A stretch of 42,864 nt of DNA from Collinsella aerofaciens (GTDB taxonomy: Bacteria; Actinomycetota; Coriobacteriia; Coriobacteriales; Coriobacteriaceae), in NCBI GenBank assembly GCA_021639365.1, contig JAJXHK010000015.1:1-42864 (forward strand), read 5' to 3'. The notes below the pieces were generated by a model. It had not been told where the DNA came from. It saw only the letters and a program-made list of their open reading frames with translations, and searched no databases. Both the position numbers and the translations under genes were made by a program. This document shows positions 1 to 8,191 of this stretch, piece by piece; within the stretch, counting starts at the first letter, position 1, and every line of letters starts with the position of its first letter.

Positions 1-26
1 CGTAACGGCAGCGCCGAGGTAACGCA

Positions 27-151
27 GGCCCGAGGGCAACCTTCCTTTCCGGCGCGTCCTCGGACATGAAAGAACCTCCGCTGCGCACTTCGTGCGGCGG
101 AGGTTCTTTCGTCCTGCGGAGTGCGCCGGAAAGGAAGGTTGCCCTCGGGCC
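27..151. repeat. Nested palindrome: 29-bp perfect inverted repeat around an inner hairpin
   Basis: Positions 27-55 are perfectly complementary to 123-151, and the enclosed DNA holds a second hairpin (68-81 with 97-110). The whole element could extrude as a long cruciform or fold as one RNA. It lies directly downstream of ilvE. I see no gene in bases 1-167. Confidence 0.85.
68..110 (-). terminator. Intrinsic terminator downstream of ilvE
   Basis: A 14-bp perfect stem (68-81 with 97-110) is extended inward by CGCAC/GTGCG and is rich in U at its base. It lies just past the ilvE stop on the minus strand. Its symmetry means it could also stop transcription entering from the left. Confidence 0.7.
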
Positions 152-167
152 GAACAGCTATGGCAGC

Positions 168-1220
168 TTACGCCACAGTGTAAACCCACTTGTGCTTATC
201 CTCGACAGCACCAGACTGGATACCAGTCAGGGTCTCGCGGAGCTTCTTCATCACAGGGCCGATCTCGGTGTAGCCAGCCGGGAAGGTCACGGTCTCATCG
301 GCACCATAAACCTTATTGTCGATCTCGCCCACCGGGGAGATGACGGCGGCGGTGCCGCACAGGCCGCACTCCACAAAGGTGCCGGCCTTGACCTCGGCCC
401 ACTCGACGGGGCGCTGGTCGACGGTTATGCCCAGGTCCTGAGCAACCTGAACGAGCGAGCGACGGGTGATGGAAGGCAGGATGGAGTCGGTGTGCGACTG
501 CGGAACGACGAGGGTACCGTCCTCCTTCACGAACAGGACGTTGGCGCCACCGGTCTCCTCGACATAGGTGCGGGACTCGGAGTCGAGATACAGGTTCTCG
601 GCATAGCCCTCGCGATGGGCCTCCATCGTGGGCTTGAGGGACATGGCGTAGTTCAGGCCGGCCTTGATGTTGCCGGTGCCGTGCGGTGCGGCGCGGTCGT
701 ACTCGGAAACGCGCAGCTTGACGGGCTTGAGACCACCCTTAAAGTACGGACCGACCGGGGTCACGAGAATGCGGAACGTGTACTCAGGAGCGGGAGCCAC
801 GCCAATCACGTCACCGGAGCCGATCATAAACGGACGCACGTACAGGGTCGCGCCGGAACCGAAGGGCGGAACCCAGGCGGCGTTGGCAGAAACGACCTGC
901 TTGACGGCCTCAACGAACTTGTCCTTGGGGAACGGGGGCATCTCGAGGCGCTGCGCAGAGTTGTACATACGCTCGGCGTTCATGTCGGGACGGAAGCAGA
1001 CGATGCTGCCATCCTCGGCGGTGTAGGCCTTCAGGCCCTCAAAGACCTCCTGGCAGTAATGGAAGATGCCACCGCACTCGGAGACATGCAGGGTGTGGTC
1101 GGTGGTCAGGCCGCCCTCGTCCCACTCGCCATCCTTCCAATGGGCCTCGTAGCTGTAATCGGTCTTCATGTAGCCAAAGCCGAGGCTACCCCAATCGATA
1201 TCCTTCTTCTCGACAGTCAT
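168..1220 (-). CDS. ilvE: Branched-chain amino acid aminotransferase
   Basis: The 350-residue protein is a fold-type IV PLP enzyme that transfers the amino group between glutamate and the keto acids of leucine, isoleucine and valine in the cytoplasm. Visible family marks are FEGLKAY (about residues 60-66), the likely PLP lysine K186 in GTGNIKAG, the EETGGAN segment and GTAAVISPVGEI near the C-terminus. Length fits BCAT enzymes. The reading frame stays open for another 50 codons upstream, but the ATG at 1220 has GTAAGGAGC just before it and begins where family similarity starts. It is monocistronic, with a likely promoter about 155 bases upstream and a terminator behind. The D-amino acid transaminase and aminodeoxychorismate lyase relatives are less likely given the length and motifs. 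Confidence 0.95.
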   Translation of the reverse strand: MTVEKKDIDWGSLGFGYMKTDYSYEAHWKDGEWDEGGLTTDHTLHVSECGGIFHYCQEVFEGLKAYTAEDGSIVCFRPDMNAERMYNSAQRLEMPPFPKDKFVEAVKQVVSANAAWVPPFGSGATLYVRPFMIGSGDVIGVAPAPEYTFRILVTPVGPYFKGGLKPVKLRVSEYDRAAPHGTGNIKAGLNYAMSLKPTMEAHREGYAENLYLDSESRTYVEETGGANVLFVKEDGTLVVPQSHTDSILPSITRRSLVQVAQDLGITVDQRPVEWAEVKAGTFVECGLCGTAAVISPVGEIDNKVYGADETVTFPAGYTEIGPVMKKLRETLTGIQSGAVEDKHKWVYTVA

Positions 1221-1373
1221 ATGTCGCTCCTTACATACACAGTTGCATACTCGCGAACTCGCACGCAAGGACCGAGGCCGGCCGCGTCGCAACGTCGCAC
1301 GCCCGGAGCGTAGAGCCGGACGGGACACGCGAACAGCATCAAAGTCGATGGCACGTCGATTCGCATGCACGAG

Positions 1374-1401
1374 ATTGTACTCCCCGTACGCGTCTGATAA
1401 A
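1374..1401 (-). promoter_or_regulatory. Possible ilvE promoter
   Basis: On the minus strand a TACAAT -10 box (1374-1379) lies 16 bases from a weak TTTATC -35 (1396-1401). It would leave an mRNA leader of about 145 bases before ilvE. I looked for a T-box or leucine-rich leader peptide in that leader and saw neither. Confidence 0.4.
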
Positions 1402-1445
1402 ACGCTTTTCTTTAACTAAGTAAAGTATTTTCATTTGCCCGAAGC

Positions 1446-1478
1446 AAAAAGGCCCGCCACCGTAAGCGGTGACGGGCC
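1446..1478 (-). terminator. Terminator downstream of the DedA gene
   Basis: The minus strand reads GGCCCGTCACCGC, a short loop, GTGGCGGGCC and then five T. This is a textbook intrinsic terminator 30 bases past the DedA stop. Confidence 0.85.
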
Positions 1479-1508
1479 TCAACGGCACGGTTTGCGCGCT
1501 GGCTCGAT

Positions 1509-2156
1509 CTACGCGTTCTTTTTGCCCAGCTTTGCCTTAACCAGACCGACCACAGTCGGGATGATCGACACGGCGACGATGCCGATAATCAGCAGCTCAA
1601 AGTGCTCCTGCACAAAGGGAATGCCACCAAAGAAGTAGCCCAGCAGTGTAAAGAGCGTTGACCAGGTAATGCCGCCCAGCACGTTAAAGATAACGAAGTT
1701 ACGCCAGTGCATGCCGCCCATGCCGGCGATAAAGGGCACAAAGGTGCGAATAAACGGGAAGAAGCGGCCCAGGAAGATGGCCAGGTGGCCCCACTTGTCC
1801 AAGAAGTCCTCGGACTTTTTGATGCGCTCGGGCGTCATGGCCTTGACCTTGCCCGAGGCAATGATCTTTTTGCCAAAGAAATGGCCGATCATAAAGTTGC
1901 ACTGATCGCCCAAGATGGCAGCGGCCCATGCAACGGCCAGCAAAGCCACGATGTTAAAGCCACCGTTGTGGGCAAAGAAGCCCGAGGCGAACAGCAGCGA
2001 ATCGCCGGGAAGGAACGGGAAGAACACCACGCCCGTCTCGATAAAGATGATCAGGAACACGCAGCCGTAGGCCATGAGCGGGCCGGCGGCAATCCAGCTG
2101 GCGATCGCAGTGCGCGGGTCTTTGAGCAGCTCGGCGATAAAATTGATGAAACCCAT
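1509..2156 (-). CDS. DedA family membrane protein
   Basis: This is a 215-residue integral membrane protein of the DedA/SNARE-associated (VTT) family. Family members are linked to undecaprenyl-phosphate or phospholipid translocation and to envelope homeostasis. Seen here: an acidic residue in the first membrane segment (E40), the FLPGDSLLF motif (about 49-57), and GRFFPFIRTFVPFIAG with its paired arginines, followed by two more hydrophobic segments and a lysine-rich tail (KAKLGKKNA). The frame opens earlier, at 2240, but that stretch has no family similarity; the ATG at 2156 follows GAGAGG. It is divergent from cysE. Which lipid it handles cannot be told from sequence. Confidence 0.9.
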   Translation of the reverse strand: MGFINFIAELLKDPRTAIASWIAAGPLMAYGCVFLIIFIETGVVFFPFLPGDSLLFASGFFAHNGGFNIVALLAVAWAAAILGDQCNFMIGHFFGKKIIASGKVKAMTPERIKKSEDFLDKWGHLAIFLGRFFPFIRTFVPFIAGMGGMHWRNFVIFNVLGGITWSTLFTLLGYFFGGIPFVQEHFELLIIGIVAVSIIPTVVGLVKAKLGKKNA

Positions 2157-2202
2157 GAAGTAAAACCTCTCAGTTGTGGGCGCGGATACGTCCAAGTTGA
2201 CC

Positions 2203-2208
2203 AGTATA
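2203..2208 (-). promoter_or_regulatory. Possible -10 element for the DedA gene
   Basis: TATACT on the minus strand lies 47 bases before the DedA start. A TTGCGC sits 20 bases further upstream, which is longer than ideal spacing, so only the -10 is proposed. Confidence 0.4.
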
Positions 2209-2332
2209 CGGTCGCAGCGCCCCCTCGTGCGCAACCCCACAAAAGCATGACTCCATTACCAGCAAGTTTGCATAACTGACACCTGTTGCGCAATGCCGCC
2301 AAGATTGTTCTTCCTAATCCCTAGCGAATCGC

Positions 2333-2338
2333 TATACT
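2333..2338 (+). promoter_or_regulatory. Possible -10 element for cysE
   Basis: TATACT lies about 40 bases before the cysE GTG. No convincing -35 is visible; TTCCTA sits 16 bases upstream. Confidence 0.35.
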
Positions 2339-2379
2339 TTATTGAATCGCATTGCCTTGGCGCTAAGGGAGGGCGGCCG

Positions 2380-3084
2380 GTGAACTTTATCAATACCATT
2401 CGCGAGGACATCAAGACCGTCCAGGCGCAGGACCCCGCCGCGCAAAACGGCCTGGTCATTTTCCTTTCGTACCCCGGTCTTCACGCCAAGTGGAATCACG
2501 TGCCCGAGCACTGGCTCTGGGAGCACGGTCATCGCTCGCTCGCCCGTGTGCTCTCGCAAATCACTCGCCATATCACCGGCGTCGAGATTCATCCCGCTGC
2601 AAAGATCGGCAAGCACTTCTTTATCGACCACGCCATGGGCGTCGTCATCGGCGAAACCACCATCGTGGGCGACAACTGCGTGCTCTACCAGGGCGTCACA
2701 CTCGGCGGCACCGGCAACGAGACCGGCAAGCGCCACCCAACGCTCGGCAATAACGTCACCGTGGGCACGGGCGCCAAAGTGCTCGGCAACATCCGCATTG
2801 GCAACAACGTCAAGATCGGTGGCAACTCGGTCGTCGTCAAGGACGTGCCCGACAACTGCACCGTCGTGGGCGTGCCCGGGCGCATTATCAAGCGCAACGG
2901 CTGCCGCGTGTTCGAGGAGAACTTCGATGCCAAGCAGCATCGCGAGTACATGCCCGACGACGCAGCCGAGCAGAGCGCCCTCAACCGCCAGGGCATCACC
3001 GAGAACGCCCGCCGCGTCAAGGAGCTTGAGCAAGAAGTGGCCGAGCTCAAGGCGCTCGTCGCCAAGCTCGTGGACGAGCGCTAG
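2380..3084 (+). CDS. cysE: Serine O-acetyltransferase
   Basis: The 234-residue protein makes O-acetylserine from serine and acetyl-CoA, the first step of cysteine synthesis. It shows the short-form (EpsC/CysE) layout: a helical N-terminal part, then a left-handed beta-helix of hexapeptide repeats from about residue 65 to 185 (IGETTIVGDN, IGNNVKIGGNSVV). The D83-H84 pair in FIDHAMG is the usual catalytic position. A C-terminal helix (about 211-234, RRVKELEQEVAELKAL) has heptad character and may form a coiled coil. The start is a GTG preceded by AAGGGAGG; no ATG in this frame has a comparable ribosome site. No cysK is adjacent, so the partner synthase must lie elsewhere. Confidence 0.93.
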   Translation: MNFINTIREDIKTVQAQDPAAQNGLVIFLSYPGLHAKWNHVPEHWLWEHGHRSLARVLSQITRHITGVEIHPAAKIGKHFFIDHAMGVVIGETTIVGDNCVLYQGVTLGGTGNETGKRHPTLGNNVTVGTGAKVLGNIRIGNNVKIGGNSVVVKDVPDNCTVVGVPGRIIKRNGCRVFEENFDAKQHREYMPDDAAEQSALNRQGITENARRVKELEQEVAELKALVAKLVDER

Positions 3085-3118
3085 GGCTGCGAACGGTACA
3101 GACCCGCATCAGCGCAAG

Positions 3119-3159
3119 AAGGCGCGCCAGGGAGCTCATCCCCGGCGCGCCTTGTTTCC
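3119..3159 (+). terminator. Terminator downstream of cysE
   Basis: AAGGCGCGCC (3119-3128) pairs with GGCGCGCCTT (3144-3153) and is followed by GTTT. It lies 35 bases after the cysE stop. Confidence 0.75.
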
Positions 3160-3162
3160 AAT

Positions 3163-3189
3163 GTGGCAAAGGAGCTGTCCCTTTGCCAC
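3163..3189. repeat. REP-like palindrome with CTGTCC core
   Basis: GTGGCAAAGG (3163-3172) pairs with CCTTTGCCAC (3180-3189) around the loop AGCTGTC. It belongs to a family of dispersed palindromes in this window that share GGGACAG/CTGTCCC. It ends two bases before the stop codon of the ABC exporter gene, so it may also act as that gene's 3' hairpin. Confidence 0.65.
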
Positions 3190-3190
3190 C

Positions 3191-5203
3191 TTATGCGAAC
3201 TGGCTCAGATAGAGGTCGGCATAAGCGCCCTCGGCAGCCAGCAGTTCCTGGTGCGTACCCTGCTCGATGATATTGCCGTGGTCCATGACCAAGATCAGGT
3301 CGGCATCCACGATCGTCGACAGGCGATGTGCGATCACAAAGCTCGTGCGCCCATGCATGAGCGCGTCCATGGCACGGCCGATGGCAAGCTCGGTACGCGT
3401 GTCCACGCTCGACGTCGCCTCGTCCAAGATGAGAATCGCCGGGTTGTTGAGCAGCACGCGCGCGATGGTCAGCAGCTGGCGCTGGCCCTGGCTAATGCTC
3501 TCGACATCGTTGGCCACCCGCGTGTCATAACCCTGCGGCATGGTGCGCACAAAGAAGTCGACCTGCGCGGCGCGAGCGGCCGCAACAATCTCCTCGCGCG
3601 TTGCCTCGGGACAGCCATAGGCGATGTTTTCGGCAATCGTGCCGTCGAACAGCCAGGCGTCCTGCAGCACCATGCCAAACTGCTGACGGAGCTCACCGCG
3701 GTTCATGAGGCGCGTATCCACACCGTCGAGCGTAATGCGGCCGCCGTCGATCTCGTAAAAGCGCATGAGCAGGTTGATGAGCGTCGTCTTGCCTGCGCCC
3801 GTGGTTCCCACCACGGCAATCTTCTGGCCCGGCTCGGCGGTAAACGACACGTCGCGCATGAGCGGCTTTTCGGGCGTGTAGCCAAAGCGCACATGCTCAA
3901 AAGTGACACGGCCCTCCACGCGACCCGACAGCTTGGCGGCCTCGTCCGGCAGTGGATCGGCCTCCATCTCGGGCTCATCGAGCAGGTCGAACACGCGCTC
4001 CGCACTCGCTAGCGCGCTCTGCAGCGAGTTGAAAGTGAACGACAGCTGCGTCATGGGTTCGGACGCCTCGTAGATAAACTGGAAGAACGCCTGGAACACG
4101 CCGACGGTCATGTGGCCGGCAACCAGCATGCTGCAGCCCACGAGCGCAATCACGATCTGCGCCAGGCGACCGATAAAGCGGACCGCGGGTCCGACGGCGT
4201 TGATCATAAAGTCGGCCTTGGCGCTCACGCGGGCCAGCTCGCCCGAGGCTTCGTGCACTTCGGCAGAGCTCTGGTGCTCGCGATTGAATGCGCGAATCAC
4301 CAAACGGCCCGAATAGCCTTCCTCGACCGCGCTCGTGATTTCGGACACCCACTCCTGACGCTCGCCCGTCACATCATGCGTACGGCGCGAAACCACCTTG
4401 GTCACCAGCAGCGATACCGCCGTAAAACCCAAAAAGATCAACGTGAGCCTAACGCTATAGACGTACATCATGATGATGGCGCCCGTCACGGTACCGATCG
4501 ATACCAGCAGCTGCAGCAATCCGCGCTGCATGCTCTCGGACATCTTGTCCAAGTCGTTGGTCGCGCGGCTGACCACTTCGCCGGGGCGATGCGCGTCAAA
4601 GTAGGCGAGCGGCAGGCGGCTGAGCTTTTGCGCGATGCGGTTGCGCAGGCGCAGGTTGAGTCGCTCGGCCACACTCGACATCAAAAAGCTCTGCAACGCA
4701 TAGAACGACCCGGCGGCCGTCCAGATCAAGAAGTAGACAAAGATGGTCTTGCCGCATTGGTCCCAGGTGATGCTGAAGGTGGTTCCGCTGGCAAACGCCA
4801 CCTGTATATGGCCCCACAGCTCGTCGATAACATGAGCGCTATATGCCGGCGCGGCGGTGTTAAAGATGACGTAGAACACGATGCTCGCAAACACGATGTA
4901 GAAGCGCCAATGGTCGCCGGCGGCCTCGCCCCACAAGCGGCGCACCGTCGCCCAGGTATCGCGGGGTTTCTCGTCCTCATCCTCGTCGTCCACATCGCGC
5001 ATGCGCTCTGCCTCCGCGCGGGCACGCTCGTCCTCGGCACGCTCGTTTTCCTCGTACAGCGCTTGGCGGCGAGCCTCACGCTCGGCCGCGGCCTTGGCAA
5101 CGTCATCCAGCTCGGTCGGCGCGGCAGCCTGCTCGACCGCTTCGGCCGCGTCCGCAGCGGCGGCATCGATAGCGTCGCCGCGCTTCTTGAGCTCCTCGGT
5201 CAT
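3191..5203 (-). CDS. ABC exporter half-transporter, catalytic-site subunit
   Basis: This 670-residue protein fuses a six-helix exporter domain (about 100-390) to an ATPase domain. Walker A is GTTGAGKTT (near 450), Walker B is ILILDEATSS with the catalytic glutamate, and the H-loop is IAHRLST. The signature reads SISQGQ instead of LSGGQ. In heterodimeric exporters such as TM287/288 and BmrCD a deviant signature is the partner of a degenerate Walker B, and the neighbouring gene has exactly that. The first 90 residues are an unusual acidic, alanine-rich, charged extension. The ATG at 5203 is preceded at 8 bases by AGGGAGG; the upstream stop codon is one base away, so translation is probably coupled. 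Substrate is unknown; a drug or lipid is usual for the family. Confidence 0.9.
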   Translation of the reverse strand: MTEELKKRGDAIDAAAADAAEAVEQAAAPTELDDVAKAAAEREARRQALYEENERAEDERARAEAERMRDVDDEDEDEKPRDTWATVRRLWGEAAGDHWRFYIVFASIVFYVIFNTAAPAYSAHVIDELWGHIQVAFASGTTFSITWDQCGKTIFVYFLIWTAAGSFYALQSFLMSSVAERLNLRLRNRIAQKLSRLPLAYFDAHRPGEVVSRATNDLDKMSESMQRGLLQLLVSIGTVTGAIIMMYVYSVRLTLIFLGFTAVSLLVTKVVSRRTHDVTGERQEWVSEITSAVEEGYSGRLVIRAFNREHQSSAEVHEASGELARVSAKADFMINAVGPAVRFIGRLAQIVIALVGCSMLVAGHMTVGVFQAFFQFIYEASEPMTQLSFTFNSLQSALASAERVFDLLDEPEMEADPLPDEAAKLSGRVEGRVTFEHVRFGYTPEKPLMRDVSFTAEPGQKIAVVGTTGAGKTTLINLLMRFYEIDGGRITLDGVDTRLMNRGELRQQFGMVLQDAWLFDGTIAENIAYGCPEATREEIVAAARAAQVDFFVRTMPQGYDTRVANDVESISQGQRQLLTIARVLLNNPAILILDEATSSVDTRTELAIGRAMDALMHGRTSFVIAHRLSTIVDADLILVMDHGNIIEQGTHQELLAAEGAYADLYLSQFA

Positions 5204-5204
5204 G

Positions 5205-6929
5205 CTACTCACCTCCCTTCATCTGCGATTCCGCGATGGCGCGGTATACCTCGCAGGTTTCCATAAGTTCCTCGTGCGTGCCCAAGCCCACGACCTCGCC
5301 GTCCTTGAGCACAACGATCTGGTCGGCGTGCAGAATCGTCGAGATGCGCTGCGCGATGATAAGCACCGCGGCGTCGCGCGTCTCGTCCTGCAGCGCATGG
5401 CGCAGGGCCGCATCAGTCTTAAAGTCCAGAGCAGAAAAACTGTCGTCGAAGATATACAGGTCGGCGCGCTTCATGAGCGCGCGAGCAATGGCCAGGCGCT
5501 GGCGCTGACCACCCGAGAAGTTCGTACCGCCCTGGGCAACCGGGGTATCGAGCCCCTGCGGTTGATCGAGCACAAAGGTGCTCTGGGCAACCTGCAGCGC
5601 ATGAAGCATGTCCGCCTCGGTTGCGTCCTCGTTGCCAAAGCGCAGATTGCTTGCCACGGTGCCCGAGAACAGCCATGCCTTCTGCGGCACATAGGCGATG
5701 CGCCCGCGGATCTCACCTTGCGAAAGCTCGCGCAGATCGACGCCGTCCAGGCGAATGACGCCCTTGGTGGCATCGTGAAAGCGCAGCAGAAGCTTTGCCA
5801 CCGTCGACTTGCCCGAGCCCGTCGAGCCCACAATCGCGGTCGTCTGACCGCGACGACAGGCAAAGCTCAGGTCGCACAGGGTGTCCTCATCGGCATCGTC
5901 AAAACGAAACGACATGTGATCGAACTCAGCGACCGCATCCGCATCTCCCTCGGAGGCAGGCGCCCCGTCACCCAGCATACGCTCGCCGTCCACGATGCTC
6001 GGCTCAATCTCCAACACCTGCTGTGCGCGACTTAGGCACGCCGCGGCGCGCGGAAGCGTCAGCACCACCATCTGGGCCATCATCACAAAGAACAGGATCA
6101 GAAGCGCGTACTCCAGCACCGCCGAGATGCTCGCGATCTGCATGGCGTGGGCGCCCACGCGGTTGCCGCCCACCCACAGTACCGCCACCTCGGCGATATT
6201 CATCAGAAAGAAGGTGGAGCTGTCGAGGCCCACAAACAGATGGTTGACTTTTATGGCGTTGGCGGCGTAGTCGCTAAACACCTCGTCCAGGCGCTGTTCC
6301 TCATGACGCTCCTTGTTAAACGCACGGATGACGCGCACGCCCACGATGTTTTCGCGTAGCACCACGTTCATGCGGTCGATAAAGCTCTGCAAGCGCATAA
6401 AAATCGGAGCCGCGTTGGCAACCGTAAAGACCGCCGCAACCAGCACGATCGCAACCACGACGCCCAGAAGCATGCCCATGGCCGGATCGATGAGCCAGGC
6501 GAAGATGATGCCTGCCACCGCCAGGAACGGCACCGGCAGCACCAGCTGAATGGTCTGCAGAATCGCCTGCTGGATCACGTTGATGTCGTTGAGCGAGCGC
6601 GTAATCATCGAGCCCGTGCCAAACTGCTCAAAATCGCTGGCGGACAGCTCGAGCGACTTGTCGTAAACGGCGTTGCGGATATCGCAGGCCACGTTTGCCG
6701 CTAGGCGCGCCGAAAGGTAGCAGCCCAGCACCGCGCCGCCACTGGCCATGCCGGTCGCGATAAGCATGTAGAAGCCATTGCGCAAAATGTAGTCGACATC
6801 GCCCGTGGTGATGCCGGTGTTGACCATGTTCGCCAGCATCGTGGGCACCAGCAGCGTGCCGACGTTGTCTATCAGCAGCACCAGTAGCGTCACCGCAACG
6901 AGCCTACGGTACGGCTTCATACTCCTCAT
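5205..6929 (-). CDS. ABC exporter half-transporter, degenerate-site subunit
   Basis: The 574-residue protein has exporter membrane helices in its first 320 residues and an ATPase domain with Walker A GSTGSGKST (near 365), a canonical FSGGQRQRLAIAR signature and Walker B YIFDDSFSALD. The catalytic glutamate is replaced by aspartate, the hallmark of the non-hydrolysing site in heterodimeric exporters. With the downstream gene it very likely forms one transporter with a single active ATP site. The start was placed at the ATG that overlaps the MarR stop (TAATG at 6931-6927), which implies coupling; a GTG four codons upstream behind GAGGGGGAG is an alternative. Control by the upstream MarR regulator is expected. 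Confidence 0.9.
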   Translation of the reverse strand: MRSMKPYRRLVAVTLLVLLIDNVGTLLVPTMLANMVNTGITTGDVDYILRNGFYMLIATGMASGGAVLGCYLSARLAANVACDIRNAVYDKSLELSASDFEQFGTGSMITRSLNDINVIQQAILQTIQLVLPVPFLAVAGIIFAWLIDPAMGMLLGVVVAIVLVAAVFTVANAAPIFMRLQSFIDRMNVVLRENIVGVRVIRAFNKERHEEQRLDEVFSDYAANAIKVNHLFVGLDSSTFFLMNIAEVAVLWVGGNRVGAHAMQIASISAVLEYALLILFFVMMAQMVVLTLPRAAACLSRAQQVLEIEPSIVDGERMLGDGAPASEGDADAVAEFDHMSFRFDDADEDTLCDLSFACRRGQTTAIVGSTGSGKSTVAKLLLRFHDATKGVIRLDGVDLRELSQGEIRGRIAYVPQKAWLFSGTVASNLRFGNEDATEADMLHALQVAQSTFVLDQPQGLDTPVAQGGTNFSGGQRQRLAIARALMKRADLYIFDDSFSALDFKTDAALRHALQDETRDAAVLIIAQRISTILHADQIVVLKDGEVVGLGTHEELMETCEVYRAIAESQMKGGE

Positions 6930-7429
6930 TAAGAGTCGCACGACTCCCCCTCACGTTGACCTTCTGCCTGCTTTTCTGCGGCGATGCACTGTTTAAATAC
7001 CTCGCACTCTTCGCCCAGCGCATGAGAAAATTTACCGAACAGGCGCATGAGCTCTTGCTGCTCCCCTGGCTCGAGCGCATCAAAAGCTCGCTGTTCGGCT
7101 TTTTGCGCCGGCGCCGCGTATCGCTTTGCAAACCGCTTGCCTTCTTCGGTGAGGCACACGACCTTGTTCTTTCGGCTGCCCTCGGCAAACTCCAGCGTCG
7201 CAAGCCCTCGTGCCGCCAGCGTCTTAATTGCCGAGTTGATGGTTTGCTTGCTGTAATACCATTCGCTCGTCAGCCGACTCACCGCGACACATCCGCCCGC
7301 CTTGTCGGTATCGACGAGCATCCAATAGGCGCAGTCCGAAAGACCGCAGGTACGCGAGAACTCCGAATAGATATGGTCGATCGCATTGAACATCCGGTCC
7401 AGATCGACCAGCGTAACCGCGCGTTCCAT
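6929..7429 (-). CDS. MarR family transcriptional regulator
   Basis: This 166-residue winged-helix protein has the MarR layout: an N-terminal dimerisation helix, a recognition region (about 50-75, SKQTINSAIKTLAARGL), a beta wing with charged residues (EGSRKNKVVCLTEEGKR) and C-terminal dimerisation helices. MarR proteins usually repress their own operon and a linked exporter until a ligand binds. It is the first gene of an operon with two ABC exporter subunits, and a tandem repeat spans its promoter. The ATG at 7429 follows GGGGGAAG. It contains several cysteines (in SRTCGLSDCAYW and GGCVAV); a redox role is possible but unproven. Confidence 0.88.
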   Translation of the reverse strand: MERAVTLVDLDRMFNAIDHIYSEFSRTCGLSDCAYWMLVDTDKAGGCVAVSRLTSEWYYSKQTINSAIKTLAARGLATLEFAEGSRKNKVVCLTEEGKRFAKRYAAPAQKAEQRAFDALEPGEQQELMRLFGKFSHALGEECEVFKQCIAAEKQAEGQREGESCDS

Positions 7430-7444
7430 TCTTCCCCCATTCGA

Positions 7445-7501
7445 TAGTCCGAGTTTTGACTATTTCGAAATTAGGTTAGTCCGAGTTTTGACCATCGTCA
7501 A
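7445..7501 (-). promoter_or_regulatory. MarR-exporter operon promoter with tandem operator-like repeats
   Basis: The 16-base sequence TAGTCCGAGTTTTGAC occurs twice without a mismatch (7445-7460 and 7477-7492), 32 bases apart and therefore on nearly the same helix face. A TTCGAA palindrome lies between them. On the minus strand a TTGACG -35 (7496-7501) and TAACCT -10 (7473-7478) are 17 bases apart, so the upstream repeat covers the promoter spacer and the downstream one the transcript start. This is the expected place for MarR autoregulation. Confidence 0.65.
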
Positions 7502-7544
7502 CAGACGTGCCGAAAATGGATGCACCTTCATGACCTATCGACAG

Positions 7545-7576
7545 AAAAACCGCCGGCGCGGGGGGCAGCGCCGGCG
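7545..7576 (-). terminator. Terminator downstream of the 96-residue protein gene
   Basis: CCGCCGGCGC (7550-7559) pairs with GCGCCGGCGG (7567-7576); on the minus strand it is followed by five T. It separates the small gene from the MarR promoter. Confidence 0.85.
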
Positions 7577-7605
7577 GTAGCGGGAAAATCGCGTTGTTGC
7601 AATCG

Positions 7606-7896
7606 CTAGGCGGCGACAGCCTCGTAGACCGTAGCGCCCGAGAAGCTGTCGTGCAGGCTCTTGCCGCAGATCCAAGGCAGCTCGACGACCTCGCAGACCG
7701 TGTTGACCAGCTCGGAGCAGTCAGTAAAGTGGCCCTTATCGTTGAGGGCCTCGCAATCCTGAACACGCCAATAGCCATCGGTGTGCGTGATGTAGTACTC
7801 GTGATCGTTAATCGACACGAAAGCGCGCGTCTTGGAACGCAGCAGCTTCAGAAATCCTTCGAAGTCGGTCTCGACGACATCTCCAGCCTGGAACAT
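7606..7896 (-). CDS. Small conserved-looking protein of unknown function
   Basis: I do not recognise this 96-residue acidic cytoplasmic protein. It begins MFQAGDVVETDFEGFLKLLRS and contains YYITHTDGYWRVQDCEAL, which suggests a beta-rich core, and three cysteines. There is no signal peptide or membrane segment. The ATG at 7896 sits 8 bases after AGGAGG, a strong ribosome site, and the gene has its own terminator, so it is probably a real, well-expressed single-gene unit. The open frame extends ten codons upstream, but without a ribosome site. Confidence 0.7.
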   Translation of the reverse strand: MFQAGDVVETDFEGFLKLLRSKTRAFVSINDHEYYITHTDGYWRVQDCEALNDKGHFTDCSELVNTVCEVVELPWICGKSLHDSFSGATVYEAVAA

Positions 7897-8061
7897 GATG
7901 GTTACCTCCTGGCCCAGCGCCACCACGGCGCATTGATAAACGTTGGTACTCCTTTAGTAAAACCTTTATCAATTGATATGCGCACATGATTTAGGCAAGT
8001 GGTAAAAAACCGCAGGGTAGACGGGATAAAACGTTTAATCATCTCACGTGCTTCTCACATT

Positions 8062-8090
8062 TTGCCAGCAGTTTTATGCAAACCTATTTT
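8062..8090 (+). promoter_or_regulatory. Possible promoter of the nitroreductase gene
   Basis: TTGCCA (8062-8067) and TATTTT (8085-8090) are 17 bases apart, about 100 bases before the start codon. The rest of the 295-base gap between the two divergent genes is AT-rich and includes a TATCAATTGATA palindrome near 7965-7980. Confidence 0.4.
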
Positions 8091-8191
8091 TCCAATTGGT
8101 AGCTAGCGTTATTTGAGGTTTCGTGCACGATTACAGTTTTAGCTCGGCGGGTAAGAACGGGGCATCTGTAACGCCACCGCTAGGAGGAACC

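Noticed and set aside
66..1313. A 415-codon frame antisense to ilvE, and similar ones antisense to glmS and ftsH
   Set aside because: No ribosome site, no similarity, and the translations are the repetitive G/H/A/L-rich type seen opposite GC-rich genes.
1221..1379. T-box or leucine-type attenuator in the ilvE leader
   Set aside because: I found no T-box bulge sequence, no anti-terminator pair and no codon-rich leader peptide.
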